Source: Sphaerisporangium melleum (GTDB lineage: Bacteria; Actinomycetota; Actinomycetes; Streptosporangiales; Streptosporangiaceae). From it: a DNA stretch of 64,000 bases. The DNA is taken from positions 57,948 to 121,947 of the forward strand of contig NZ_BMNT01000003.1 in assembly GCF_014646695.1 (NCBI RefSeq), written 5' to 3'. The position numbers and the translations under genes were made by a program. The notes under the pieces were generated by a model. That model saw nothing but the letters and a program-made list of their open reading frames with translations, did no database searches and was not told the DNA's origin. Shown here piece by piece: positions 41,360-49,012 of the stretch (position 1 is the first letter of the stretch; every line of letters starts with the position of its first letter).

Positions 41360-42277
41360 TCAGCGCCCGGCCCGGGCCGGGCGGTACCGGCTGCGGAAGG
41401 CGGCCGGTGTGGTGCCGGTGCGCTGGTCGAAGTATTTGACGAAGTTGCTGGTGTCGAGGAAGCCGAGGCGGGCCCCGATGCTCCCGACGGGTTCGTCGCC
41501 GTGGGCGAGGAGGCGTTTGGCCTCCAGCACGACCCGACGGTCGATGAACTCCTTGGCGCCGACGCCGGCCGCGGCGAGCGCGGCCCGGGTCAAGGTACGC
41601 GGCGAGTACCCGAGGACGCGTGCGTAGTGGCCGACGTCGCGGGCCCAGGTGAAGTTGGTCTCGACGGCGGCGCGGAAGCGCTGGAAGGTTTCCGTGTGCT
41701 CGGCCGGCGGGGTGCCCGCGGGTGCGGCCGAGTGGGTCAGGCGCAGCAGGAGCACGGCGAGCAGCCGCTGGAGGATGGCGGAGCGGGTGGGCGCCGGCAC
41801 GCGCGTGGTGCCGTATTCGTGCGCGAGGTGGTCGAGGGCCTGGCGCAAGGCGGGGGCGTCCTCTGCGGTGATCTGCCACAGGGTGCGTCCGAAGGGGTCG
41901 TCGAGGCGGACGTCGCCGGCGGTGGCGGGGTCGAGGAAGTCGGGCTGGAACAGCACCAGAGTGCCGGTCGCCGCGCTGAGGTCGCCGAAACGCTGTACCT
42001 GGGCGGGGCGGACCCATAGCCAGGTGCTGTCGGTGACGGCGTGGTCGGCGAAGTCGACCATGTGCCACAGCAGCCCCTGTTCCACCGTGAGGAGCAGGTG
42101 GAAGTCCGGGCGCTGTGCGCGACCGGCTCCCTCGGCGTCTCGCGCGCCTTCCGCCTCGCCGTGGCGATGCATGCGACGGCGCAACTCGGCGATCGTCATC
42201 ACCTCGACACCGACCGTGCCGGCCTCCGACGGGACGTACCGGATCTCCGGGATCGCTTCGTGTCCGTTTTTCACCAT
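41360..42277 (-). CDS. AraC-family transcriptional regulator
   Basis: A 305-residue regulator with an N-terminal cupin-like ligand domain (FHLLLTVEQGLLWHMVDFADHAVTDSTWLWVRPAQVQRF in blocks). The C-terminal double helix-turn-helix has VLGYSPRTLTRAALAAAGVGAKEFIDRRVVLEAKRLLAHGDEPVGSIGARLGFLDTSNFVKYFDQRTGTTPAAFRSRY (blocks). Start at the ATG 42277. It is divergent from the NAD(P)-binding reductase at 42491 (213-base gap) and upstream of the first HD gene, so both are candidate targets. Confidence 0.9.
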   Translation of the reverse strand: MVKNGHEAIPEIRYVPSEAGTVGVEVMTIAELRRRMHRHGEAEGARDAEGAGRAQRPDFHLLLTVEQGLLWHMVDFADHAVTDSTWLWVRPAQVQRFGDLSAATGTLVLFQPDFLDPATAGDVRLDDPFGRTLWQITAEDAPALRQALDHLAHEYGTTRVPAPTRSAILQRLLAVLLLRLTHSAAPAGTPPAEHTETFQRFRAAVETNFTWARDVGHYARVLGYSPRTLTRAALAAAGVGAKEFIDRRVVLEAKRLLAHGDEPVGSIGARLGFLDTSNFVKYFDQRTGTTPAAFRSRYRPARAGR

Positions 42278-42490
42278 GACGAGACCTCACCCTACCTGGG
42301 CGGAACCTTTCGCGGCTCCTACGTTTGAAATCGGTCGAGAGCATCCGTGACGGTAAGGACGGCGCGGCTCCCGGCCGGCATCGATGACCGACTTCTACCA
42401 AAGGTCGGGAAGCCCGAACGGCAGACCGTATCCGTCACCGCCTGACCACCCACCGAACCACCACGACAGTTCACGAAGGAAACCACTGCC

Positions 42491-43141
42491 ATGACGAACA
42501 TCGCCGTCTTCGGCGCCAACGGCACCATCGGCTCCGCCATCGTCCGCGAGGCCCTCGGCCGCGGCCACACCGTCACCGCCGTCGTCCGCGACCGCGCCAA
42601 GGTCACCGAACGCCACGCGAACCTGACCGTCATCACCGGCGACGCCCTCGACGCCCATTCGGTCGCCGCCGCCGCGAAGGGCCAGGACGTCGTCGTCAGC
42701 GCTGTCGGCGGCGGTGACGGCCCCGGCCACATCGCCACCATCAAGCCTGTCGCCGTCGCCCTCACCGAAGGACTGCGGACCCTCGGCGAGCAGGCACCCC
42801 GCCTGATCACCGTCGGCGGCGCCGGCTCCCTGCACACCCCCGACGGCAAGAAGGTGTGGGATGCCCCGGGCCTGCCCGACTTCCTGCTGCAGATCATGCA
42901 CGCCCACGGCGACGCCCTCGACCACTACCGGACCGTCACAGACGTCGACTGGACCAGCATCAGCCCCGCGGCCATGATCGAACCCGGTACCCGCACCGGC
43001 GGCTACCGCACCGCCCTGGACGACCTCGTCATCGACGGCGACGGCAACAGCGTCATCTCCGTGGAGGACTACGCGGTCGCCCTTCTCGACGAGATCGAGC
43101 GGCCCGGCCACCGCCGGCGGCGCTTCGCCGTCGGCTACTGA
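42491..43141 (+). CDS. NAD(P)-binding reductase of the NmrA/SDR-a5 type (first copy)
   Basis: A 216-residue Rossmann protein, start at the ATG 42491. The N-terminal nucleotide-binding motif is MTNIAVFGANGTIGSAIVREALGRGHTVTAVVR (GxxGxxG, blocks). SAVGGGDGPGHI and LITVGGAGSLHTPDGKKVWDAPGLP follow, as in the family of bacterial NAD(H)-binding proteins called atypical SDR5/NmrA-like. It probably acts as a reductase or redox sensor. A related but longer protein is encoded at 46971. It is divergent from the AraC regulator. Confidence 0.88.
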   Translation: MTNIAVFGANGTIGSAIVREALGRGHTVTAVVRDRAKVTERHANLTVITGDALDAHSVAAAAKGQDVVVSAVGGGDGPGHIATIKPVAVALTEGLRTLGEQAPRLITVGGAGSLHTPDGKKVWDAPGLPDFLLQIMHAHGDALDHYRTVTDVDWTSISPAAMIEPGTRTGGYRTALDDLVIDGDGNSVISVEDYAVALLDEIERPGHRRRRFAVGY

Positions 43142-43237
43142 CCGACAGGCGCACAGGCGTCCGGCCCGCCATTTCCCATGATGGGGAGTGGCGGGCCGTT
43201 CGAGAGGGGCGGCGGTCGGATGGTCCAAGTCGGGAAG

Positions 43238-44233
43238 TCAGACCTGCCCGAACCGGCTGCGATAGTCCTGAGGAGACACGCCCAGGGCTTTGACGAACGC
43301 GCGTCGCATTCGCTCGTCGTCACCGAAACCCGTTCGCCTTGCGACGAGACGCACGGGATCACGCGTCGCCTCAAGAAGGCGCCTCGCGGCTTCGAGCCGG
43401 AGTTTTTCGACGGCCCGTGCCGGGCTCTCCCCGGTTTCGCGGACGTAGACGCGAGCGAAATTCCGTGGGCTCATGTGGGCGGCGTCGGCGAGTGCCTGAA
43501 CGGACAGATCGGTGGTGAGGTTCACGCGGATCCAGTCGTGCAAGTCGTCGAACCGGCCCCGTACGTCCTGCATCTGCTGTCGCAGTTCGATGCTGAACTG
43601 GGACTGCCCGCCGGGCCTCTTGAGGAAGAGGACCATCGAGCGCGCGATGTTGAGGGCCGTTTCGCGGCCGAGGTCGTTCTCGATCATCGCCAGCACCATG
43701 TCGATTCCCGCGGACACACCGGCTGACGTCCAGATCCGGCCCGAAGTGACGAAGAGCGCGTCGGGGTTCACGCTGACGGTGGGGTGCTCGCGCTCAAGTC
43801 GGCGGCAGAACGCCCAGTGCGTGGTCGCTTCCCGGCCGTCGAGCACGCCGAGTTCGGCGAGGACGAACGCTCCGGTGCAGATGGAGCCGAGCCGGCGCGG
43901 CCGGGCGAGGTGCTCGGCCAGGCAGGAACGCAGTGCGGCCGTCGAGGCCGGCGGCAATCTCAAGTCGCTGCCCGAGACCAGCAGGGTGTCGACTCCGTGG
44001 AGGACGGCATCGTCCAGCCGTGTGGTCTCCAGCCGCACGCCTGTGTCGGTGGTGACGGCTCTGCCGTCCGTAGAGGCGAGGACGACGTCGTAGGCGGGAC
44101 GGCCGTCCAGGAAGTTCGCCTCGCTGAACGCTTGCAGCGGGCCGGCGATGTCCATGAGCTTCGCGCCGTCGTAGGCGACCACGACGATCCTCCGGATGTC
44201 TCCGATCGCAGCCGTGGCAGTTTCTGAGGGCAT
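43238..44233 (-). CDS. GlxA-type regulator: DJ-1/PfpI domain plus AraC DNA-binding domain (first)
   Basis: 331 residues from the ATG 44233 (MPSETATAAIGDIRRIVVVAYDGAKLMDIAGPL in blocks). The DJ-1/PfpI-like sensor (about 15-185) has VLASTDGRAVTTDTGVRLETTRL and RLGSICTGAFVLAELGVLDGREATTHW; the nucleophile-elbow Cys is kept (SICTG). The AraC domain (about 225-331) has LSVQALADAAHMSPRNFARVYVRETGESPARAVEKLRLEAARRLL and RRTGFGDDERMRRAFVKALGVSPQDYRSRF. AdpA-like architecture. No Shine-Dalgarno lies before the ATG, and a TAAATT element about 6-11 bases upstream suggests a leaderless transcript. Confidence 0.92.
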   Translation of the reverse strand: MPSETATAAIGDIRRIVVVAYDGAKLMDIAGPLQAFSEANFLDGRPAYDVVLASTDGRAVTTDTGVRLETTRLDDAVLHGVDTLLVSGSDLRLPPASTAALRSCLAEHLARPRRLGSICTGAFVLAELGVLDGREATTHWAFCRRLEREHPTVSVNPDALFVTSGRIWTSAGVSAGIDMVLAMIENDLGRETALNIARSMVLFLKRPGGQSQFSIELRQQMQDVRGRFDDLHDWIRVNLTTDLSVQALADAAHMSPRNFARVYVRETGESPARAVEKLRLEAARRLLEATRDPVRLVARRTGFGDDERMRRAFVKALGVSPQDYRSRFGQV

Positions 44234-44248
44234 ACTGCAATTTATGCC
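44229..44248. promoter_or_regulatory. Palindrome over the start of the first DJ-1/AraC regulator
   Basis: GGCATA-CTGCAATT-TATGCC, 6-bp arms at 44229-44234 and 44243-44248. It covers the start codon of the leftward regulator and its likely -10. The minus-strand TGGCATAAAT matches the Streptomyces AdpA consensus TGGCSNGWWY at 8 of 10 positions, so autoregulation is plausible. Confidence 0.4.
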
Positions 44249-44394
44249 ATGGCTTCGCGCCCCGTCCATGATGGGCGCGCTCATGCCGCCCGGCCGCCGC
44301 CCGGCAAGGACGACGGAACCGCGCGGCCTCGGAAGGGTCCCTGCGTACGCCGGCCAAGGCCAGGTGGCGATCACCGCAGGGCAGGACGGGAAGC

Positions 44395-44973
44395 TTACGC
44401 GGGCACGTCCCGCGCGATCTCGATGAGCTCGCCGGTGTTCATCTCGTAGAAGAACCCGAAGAGCTTGGTGGACCTCGGCACAGCGGGGTGGCTCCGGAGC
44501 AGGGCGAGGTCGTACTTGATCGACTCGTCGAAGTGCGGAATGGTCAGGGCATCCCGACGGAAAGCATCAGAGATATCCACGTTGTGCTCGTCGCGGTACC
44601 GGTTGATGAGCTGGTCCGGCCGGAACGCCGTCGCACCGCAGAACGAGTGGTGCACCACGACGACGGTCGTGAAGCGGAACAGGTAGTCCATGGTCGCGAC
44701 CGCCTGCAGCGCGTCGACCGCACGCCCACCGGCGTTTGCCAGGGAGAACAGCGTGCGTGTATGGCCGACCCGGTTGCCGTTCTCGTCGAGGACGTTCTCG
44801 CCCGGGAAGACCTCGTCCCCGAAGTGCTTGGCGACGGCGTCGGGGATGTCCGCGGCTCGCGGATCGAAGCAGTGCACGACCATGGTCTTCATGGGGATCG
44901 CCTCATTGAACCCCTGGAAGTTCTCCTGATCGAACCACGGCTGGCTGCGGAATTCGTACTCGCTGAGATCCAT
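44395..44973 (-). CDS. Beta-class carbonic anhydrase-like protein
   Basis: A 192-residue zinc protein, start at the ATG 44973. Zinc ligands and the Asp-Arg dyad are recognisable: MVVHCFDPRAADI (Cys35, Asp37, Arg39) and VVVVHHSFCGATAF (His109, Cys112). The spacing and the NAGGRAVDALQAVATMDYLF stretch fit a divergent beta-carbonic anhydrase, closer to the fungal-like CA-related group than to typical bacterial enzymes. It could hydrate CO2 or a chemically similar small molecule such as COS or CS2. It is on the same strand as, and upstream of, the first DJ-1/AraC gene. Confidence 0.85.
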   Translation of the reverse strand: MDLSEYEFRSQPWFDQENFQGFNEAIPMKTMVVHCFDPRAADIPDAVAKHFGDEVFPGENVLDENGNRVGHTRTLFSLANAGGRAVDALQAVATMDYLFRFTTVVVVHHSFCGATAFRPDQLINRYRDEHNVDISDAFRRDALTIPHFDESIKYDLALLRSHPAVPRSTKLFGFFYEMNTGELIEIARDVPA

Positions 44974-45491
44974 CTTTTCCTCACTTGACGACTATTCGAT
45001 GGGAACACGCCAGGCACTTCGGGGGGTCCCTGCAGATGCCGCCGCACGTGAGGGCCGGAATCGTTGTGCGGGTCGGCCAATGGAGCGCCTGGTGCCGGAT
45101 ATGGCGGCCGTCCGGACGCATGGCGGTGGCCGGCGACGGCCGGGAGACCGCGAATGCGCTGTCATCGGCTCGCTTGCAACGTTAAGTGGCCGGCTGGTTG
45201 GCGGCAATGACAGCAATACCTCGAATCCTGCCACCCGCTGGATGCGGCCGAGCCCCCTGTGCCGCGTCGGCCGCTCGCGCCGCCAGGCCACAGATCCGCG
45301 TTGATCATCGATGCTCGCTCGCGGCACATGCCCGTCGAGAAGATCCGCCCGCGGTGCCGGACTCAAGCGCAAGGACACCGGTCGGTACGACCACGGTGAC
45401 GCGGTGCCCGTTCTTCGTGTGGCACGGTTATAGCGGTAGTTGGCATCCGTGCCACTTTTCGCCTGTGTGCGGCTCTCATAGCGTCACATCC
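44974..45491. other. 518-base intergenic region with one operator-like repeat
   Basis: No gene is supported. The left part is the promoter region of the carbonic anhydrase gene. The right part holds the inverted repeat at 45419-45455 and the start region of the second HD gene. A tRNA-3'-end-like string near 45221 was examined and rejected. Confidence 0.5.
45419..45455. promoter_or_regulatory. Inverted repeat GTGGCAC-N23-GTGCCAC upstream of the second HD gene
   Basis: GTGGCACGG at 45419-45427 and CCGTGCCAC at 45447-45455 form a perfect 9-bp inverted repeat (7-bp core arms separated by 23 bases), ending 36 bases before the HD-protein ATG and followed by TTTT. The same 7-bp arms with the same 23-base spacing occur at 48975-49011. 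TGGCACGGTT matches the AdpA consensus TGGCSNGWWY at 8 of 10. It may be a regulator operator; a terminator is less likely, because no gene ends just upstream. Confidence 0.6.
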
Positions 45492-46160
45492 ATGACCAAG
45501 ACTCCGCCCGCCCTGCCGAACGGGCTGTACGGCGACGTACTCGCTCTGCCTTCCGGACCGCTGGCCGAGGCGAGCTTCGCCGCGGCGCGGGCCGCGATGC
45601 ACCCGTCCGTGCTGAACCACTGCATCCGCGGCTTCTACTGGTCCCGCCTGTTCGCCGCCCACAAGGGAGTGCTCGACGACGCGGACTACAACGAGGAACT
45701 CCTCTTCGCCGCGAACGTGATGCACGACCTGGCGACCGGGCCGGACGCACCGGGCCTGCTCCGGTTCGAGGTGGAGAGCGCCGATCTCGCCGCCGCCGTG
45801 CTGACCGGCCTCGGCGCGCCGGCTCGGGACGTGGACAAGGTCTGGGAGGCCATCGCCCTGCACACCACTCCGCAGATCCCCGAGCGAATGGGGTTGTTGA
45901 CCCACCTGACCCACGAAGGCATCTGGATCGACTTCGGAAAGAACGCCGACCTCGTGGCCGAGGAGCAGAGCCGGATCCATGCCGCTTATCCGCGGCTTCA
46001 GATGGTCCGCCATCTGGCGGACGAAGTCCTCGCCCACGGTGCCCGCTCCGAGACGGCCGCGCCGGCCTACACGCTCACCTACCAACTCGCGCAGGAACGG
46101 GCGGCGGACGGCGTCACATCCATGGAGCGTGGCGTGATCAACGGACCATGGGGAGAGTAG
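45492..46160 (+). CDS. HD-domain hydrolase, cyanamide-hydratase-like (second copy)
   Basis: A 222-residue HD protein, start at the ATG 45492 (MTKTPPALPNGLYGDVLALPSGPLAEASF in blocks). It parallels the protein at 40642 along its whole length: LNHCIRGFYWSRLFAAHKG, LLFAANVMHDLATG, RFEVESADLAAAVLTGLG and WEAIALHTTPQIPERMGLLTHLTHEGIW. The HD metal ligands are conserved. Its own promoter carries the shared GTGGCAC repeat. It is convergent with the TetR gene (22-base gap). Confidence 0.87.
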   Translation: MTKTPPALPNGLYGDVLALPSGPLAEASFAAARAAMHPSVLNHCIRGFYWSRLFAAHKGVLDDADYNEELLFAANVMHDLATGPDAPGLLRFEVESADLAAAVLTGLGAPARDVDKVWEAIALHTTPQIPERMGLLTHLTHEGIWIDFGKNADLVAEEQSRIHAAYPRLQMVRHLADEVLAHGARSETAAPAYTLTYQLAQERAADGVTSMERGVINGPWGE

Positions 46161-46182
46161 GGGACGACACCCCGCGGCGCGA

Positions 46183-46818
46183 TCAGCGTTCCGTGGCGAA
46201 CGACTCGACGTAGGCCAGGGCTCCGTACAGCGCGTCACGCAGGGGTGCGGACTCGCCGGCCGCCTGGTCCAGCAGCGCTCCCCCCTGGAACGCGGCGGTG
46301 AGCAGGTGCGCAAGTGCGGCCGGGTCGGCCTCCGGCCGCAGTTCGCCGCGTTCGCGCATCTTGCTCAGGCCGCGCTTGAACAACTCCTGCCACCGCTGGA
46401 AGCCGTCGGCCACCGCGTCCCGGTGGGCGGGCTCCGCTTTGACGACCTCGGCGGCCAGGGAGCCGAATATGCACCCGCCGCGCACCATGTCCTGCGAGGC
46501 GATGGAGGAGTCGGCCCACCGGCGCAGTGCGGCGAAGCTGTCCAGCTCGCCCAGTTCGGGCGCCTGGTGGCGGGCGACGATGGTGTCGGCCTGCCAGGCG
46601 AGCACCGCGCGCACGAGGGACTCCTTGATGGGGAAATGGCGCGTCAACTGCGAGCCGCTGACTCCGGCGGCCGCGCGGATCTGCTCATTGTTGGTGTTCT
46701 GCGCACCCTGTTCGTAGAACAGCTCGGCGGCCGCCTGCACGATGCGTTCGCGGGTGGCCAGGCCCTTGGCGGTCAGCTTCTGAGCCGGCGCTTCCCTGGC
46801 AGTGGTCATGGTCACCAT
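46183..46818 (-). CDS. TetR-family transcriptional regulator
   Basis: About 211 residues from the ATG 46818; an ATG at 46809 is an equally good alternative and no Shine-Dalgarno decides. The N-terminal helix-turn-helix is LATRERIVQAAAELFYEQGAQNTNNEQIRAAAGVSGSQLTRHFPIKESLVRAVL (blocks). The C-terminal domain (CIFGSLAAEVV, FKRGLSKMRERGELRPEADPAALAHLLTAAFQGGALL) resembles the TetR_C group that governs quinone or aldehyde stress genes. It is divergent from the NmrA-SDR operon at 46971, with two palindromic operators between. Confidence 0.93.
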   Translation of the reverse strand: MVTMTTAREAPAQKLTAKGLATRERIVQAAAELFYEQGAQNTNNEQIRAAAGVSGSQLTRHFPIKESLVRAVLAWQADTIVARHQAPELGELDSFAALRRWADSSIASQDMVRGGCIFGSLAAEVVKAEPAHRDAVADGFQRWQELFKRGLSKMRERGELRPEADPAALAHLLTAAFQGGALLDQAAGESAPLRDALYGALAYVESFATER

Positions 46819-46826
46819 GGTACCAG

Positions 46827-46896
46827 AAAAAAGGGCTTGACAGCCCCTTCTTGATGGTGTTCCCTGGGGACGGGTCAAAAAAGGGCTTACAAGCCC
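46827..46896. promoter_or_regulatory. Twin TetR-type operators
   Basis: Two copies of an A6-led palindrome: AAAAAAGGGCTTGACAGCCC (46827-46846, palindrome GGGCT-TGAC-AGCCC) and AAAAAAGGGCTTACAAGCCC (46877-46896, palindrome GGGCTT-AC-AAGCCC). Their centres are 50 bases apart in the divergent promoter between the TetR gene and the NmrA-SDR operon. TTGACA inside the first copy (46837-46842) may double as a rightward -35, so binding would block both promoters. Confidence 0.75.
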
Positions 46897-46970
46897 ATTT
46901 TCTGTGAGGCGGACGCCCGTCCACAGGCGGGAGCCCCGCCGGCCCCCTCCCAAGAAACGGAGAACACCTC

Positions 46971-47846
46971 ATGGAACGCCACCTCCTCGTGATCGGAGCC
47001 ACCGGCAAGACCGGCCGCCACACCACCGAACTACTGCTCCAGCGCGGGCACCGCGTCCGCGCACTCGTCCGCGGTCTCGACGCACGCGCCGAGCGGCTCG
47101 CCGCACTCGGAGCCGACATCGTGGAAGGCGACGTCCTCGACCTCGACTCCCTGGCCCGGGCGGCCGGGGGAATCGACGCCCTGTACTTCACCTATCCGAT
47201 CCGCCCCGGCCTCATGGACGCCACCGCGAACGTGGCCCAGGCCGCCGAAGAGAACGGCGTCCAGGCGATCGTGAACATGTCGCAGGTCTCCGCCCGCCGC
47301 CACACCGCCAGCAACGCGGCACGCCAGCACTGGGTCGCCGAACGTCTCCTGGACCACTCTCAGGTCCCCGTCACCCACCTCCGGCCGACCTTCTTCGCCC
47401 AGTGGCTGATCGACACCTGGGCCGACGGAACCGGCGAACTGCGCCTGCCCTTCGCCGACGGACGCCACGCCCCCATCGCGGAAAGCGACCAGGCGAAGGT
47501 GATCGCGGCCATCCTCGAAGACCCCGCCCCGCACGCCGGCCAGATCTACCCGCTGTACGGAGCCGAGGAGCTCGACTACTACGAGATCGCCGAGAAGATG
47601 TCGCGGGCGCTGGACCGCGAGGTCACCTACGTGCCCATCGAACTCGACGAATTCGCCGCCATCCTGCACGGGCGCGGCGCGCCGGACCACCTGATCCAGC
47701 ACCTGCTCGCCGTAGCCGTCGACTACCGCGACGGCGTCTTCGCCGGCACCAACGACCTGATCAAGAGAATCGGCGGCAGCGACCCCCTCGACGTCGAGAC
47801 GTTCGTCGCCCAGAACCGGGCGGCCTTCGCCCTGCCCATCATCTGA
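46971..47846 (+). CDS. NmrA-family NAD(P)-binding oxidoreductase (second NmrA-type)
   Basis: A 291-residue protein, start at the ATG 46971 after CGGAGAACACCTC. The N-terminal motif is LLVIGATGKTGRHTTELLLQRGHRVRALVR (GxTGxxG, blocks). YFTYPIRPGLMDATANVAQAA, VNMSQVSARR and HLRPTFFAQWLIDTW place it with NmrA-like NAD(P)H:quinone-type reductases or sensors. It is the first gene of an operon with the SDR at 47863 (16-base gap), probably under the divergent TetR regulator. Confidence 0.9.
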   Translation: MERHLLVIGATGKTGRHTTELLLQRGHRVRALVRGLDARAERLAALGADIVEGDVLDLDSLARAAGGIDALYFTYPIRPGLMDATANVAQAAEENGVQAIVNMSQVSARRHTASNAARQHWVAERLLDHSQVPVTHLRPTFFAQWLIDTWADGTGELRLPFADGRHAPIAESDQAKVIAAILEDPAPHAGQIYPLYGAEELDYYEIAEKMSRALDREVTYVPIELDEFAAILHGRGAPDHLIQHLLAVAVDYRDGVFAGTNDLIKRIGGSDPLDVETFVAQNRAAFALPII

Positions 47847-47862
47847 ACACTGGAGAAGAGCA

Positions 47863-48693
47863 ATGAGCGTTTGGTTCATCACCGGCTCGTCCCGGGGCTT
47901 CGGCCTGGAGATCACCCGTGCCGCCCTCGCCGCCGGGCACCAGGTGGTCGCGACCGCACGGAAGGCCGAAACCGTCCGCGAGCAGCTCCCCGACGCCGGG
48001 GACGCGCTGCACACCGTGGCGCTGGACGTGACCGACCCGCTGAGCATCCAGGCGGCCGTCGACGTGGCGGTCGCGCGGTTCGGGCGCATCGATGTCCTGG
48101 TCAACAACGCCGGCACAGGACTGCTCGCCGCCGTCGAAGAGTCCGACGACGCCGCGGTCCGCGCGGTGTACGAGACCAACGTGTTCGGCCCGCTCGCCGT
48201 CCAACGCGCCGTGTTGCCGGTACTGCGGCATCAGCGTTCCGGCCACGTGATCAACATCAGCTCCATCGTGGGCTTCGCCACCGCGCCGGGCTGGGGCATC
48301 TACGCCTCCACGAAGTTCGCCGTCGAAGGCTTCACCGAGACCCTCCACGCCGAACTGGCCCCCCTCGGCATCCACGTGACGCTCGTCGAACCGGGCTTCT
48401 TCCGCACCGACTTCCTCGACCCCGCCAGCCTGCACACCGGCCCCGCCACCATCGACGACTACGCGGCCACCGCCGGCGCGATGCGTGCAGCGTCCGCAAG
48501 CCTGAACCACGCTCAACCCGGCGACCCGGTCAAGGCCGCGCGCGCCATTGTCGAGATGGCCGGCGTCGCCGAGCCGCCGCTGCGTCTCCCGCTCGGAGCC
48601 GACACCCTGCACGCCTTCGACACCAAGCTGGACACCTTCCGCAAGGAGATGGACGCCTGGCGGCAGGTCGCGCTCTCCACCGATCACGACTAG
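47863..48693 (+). CDS. Short-chain dehydrogenase/reductase
   Basis: A 276-residue classical SDR, start at the ATG 47863 after GGAGAAGAGCA. Motifs: WFITGSSRGFGLEITRAAL (TGxxxGxG), VLVNNAGTG (NNAG), the catalytic Ser in INISSIVG and YASTKFAVEGF (YxxxK). PGFFRTDFLDPASLHTGP and the C-terminal RLPLGADTLHAFDTKLDTF are typical of the retinol-dehydrogenase-like group common in bacteria. Operon partner of the NmrA protein; both may detoxify or reduce a reactive carbonyl or quinone. Confidence 0.92.
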   Translation: MSVWFITGSSRGFGLEITRAALAAGHQVVATARKAETVREQLPDAGDALHTVALDVTDPLSIQAAVDVAVARFGRIDVLVNNAGTGLLAAVEESDDAAVRAVYETNVFGPLAVQRAVLPVLRHQRSGHVINISSIVGFATAPGWGIYASTKFAVEGFTETLHAELAPLGIHVTLVEPGFFRTDFLDPASLHTGPATIDDYAATAGAMRAASASLNHAQPGDPVKAARAIVEMAGVAEPPLRLPLGADTLHAFDTKLDTFRKEMDAWRQVALSTDHD

Positions 48694-48974
48694 GACGACA
48701 ACGCCGCATCCGCCTTCTCCGGCACCACGGTCCGAAGCCCGGCGGAAGCTTCGGTCGCGCCTGGACCCTGCCGCGGGCCTCCGAGCCCGATCCTCGACGC
48801 CATCGAGGCGCGGATGCACGGTCTGCTCGCCGGGATGGGGCGGCGCGGCCTCCGCATGACCGGTGCGCGGGGCACGGTCACGTGCCAGGAAGATCGAGTC
48901 CCCCGTTCCGCAGCCCTTTCGAGAGAGCGAGGGTGCCGGTCATGGCCCGACAGTACGAGACCTACTTCCCACAC
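48694..48974. other. Intergenic stretch without a supported gene
   Basis: About 280 bases downstream of the SDR gene. It holds a terminator-like hairpin (48732-48754). An ATG at 48942 opens a short frame that ends at 49014 (MARQYETYFPHVARMTMVAR). This frame overlaps the operator and the regulator start and could be a leader peptide, but nothing else supports it. Confidence 0.35.
48732..48754 (+). terminator. Terminator-like hairpin after the NmrA-SDR operon
   Basis: CCGAAGC at 48732-48738 and GCTTCGG at 48748-48754, a perfect 7-bp stem with a 9-base loop, 38 bases past the SDR stop. There is no T-run. Confidence 0.4.
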
Positions 48975-49011
48975 GTGGCACGAATGACCATGGTCGCTAG
49001 GATAGTGCCAC
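48975..49011. promoter_or_regulatory. Inverted repeat GTGGCAC-N23-GTGCCAC at the start of the third AraC-type regulator
   Basis: GTGGCAC at 48975-48981 and GTGCCAC at 49005-49011, directly before the ATG at 49013. TAGGAT at 48998-49003 is a likely -10; the left arm then sits at the -35 position (17-base spacing) and the right arm at the transcription start. No Shine-Dalgarno is present, so the gene may be leaderless. TGGCACGAAT matches the AdpA consensus TGGCSNGWWY at 9 of 10. The same arms and spacing occur at 45419-45455. Confidence 0.65.
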
Positions 49012-49012
49012 T

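Noticed and set aside
45200-45242. tRNA-like 3' end (TCGAATCCTGCCACCC) in the region before the second HD gene
   Set aside because: The T-loop-like string is not preceded by a matching T-stem half, anticodon arm or acceptor strand; no cloverleaf can be drawn.
45419-45459. The 9-bp inverted repeat followed by TTTT as a terminator
   Set aside because: No rightward gene ends upstream of it within 400 bases; the identical arms and spacing at another promoter favour an operator.
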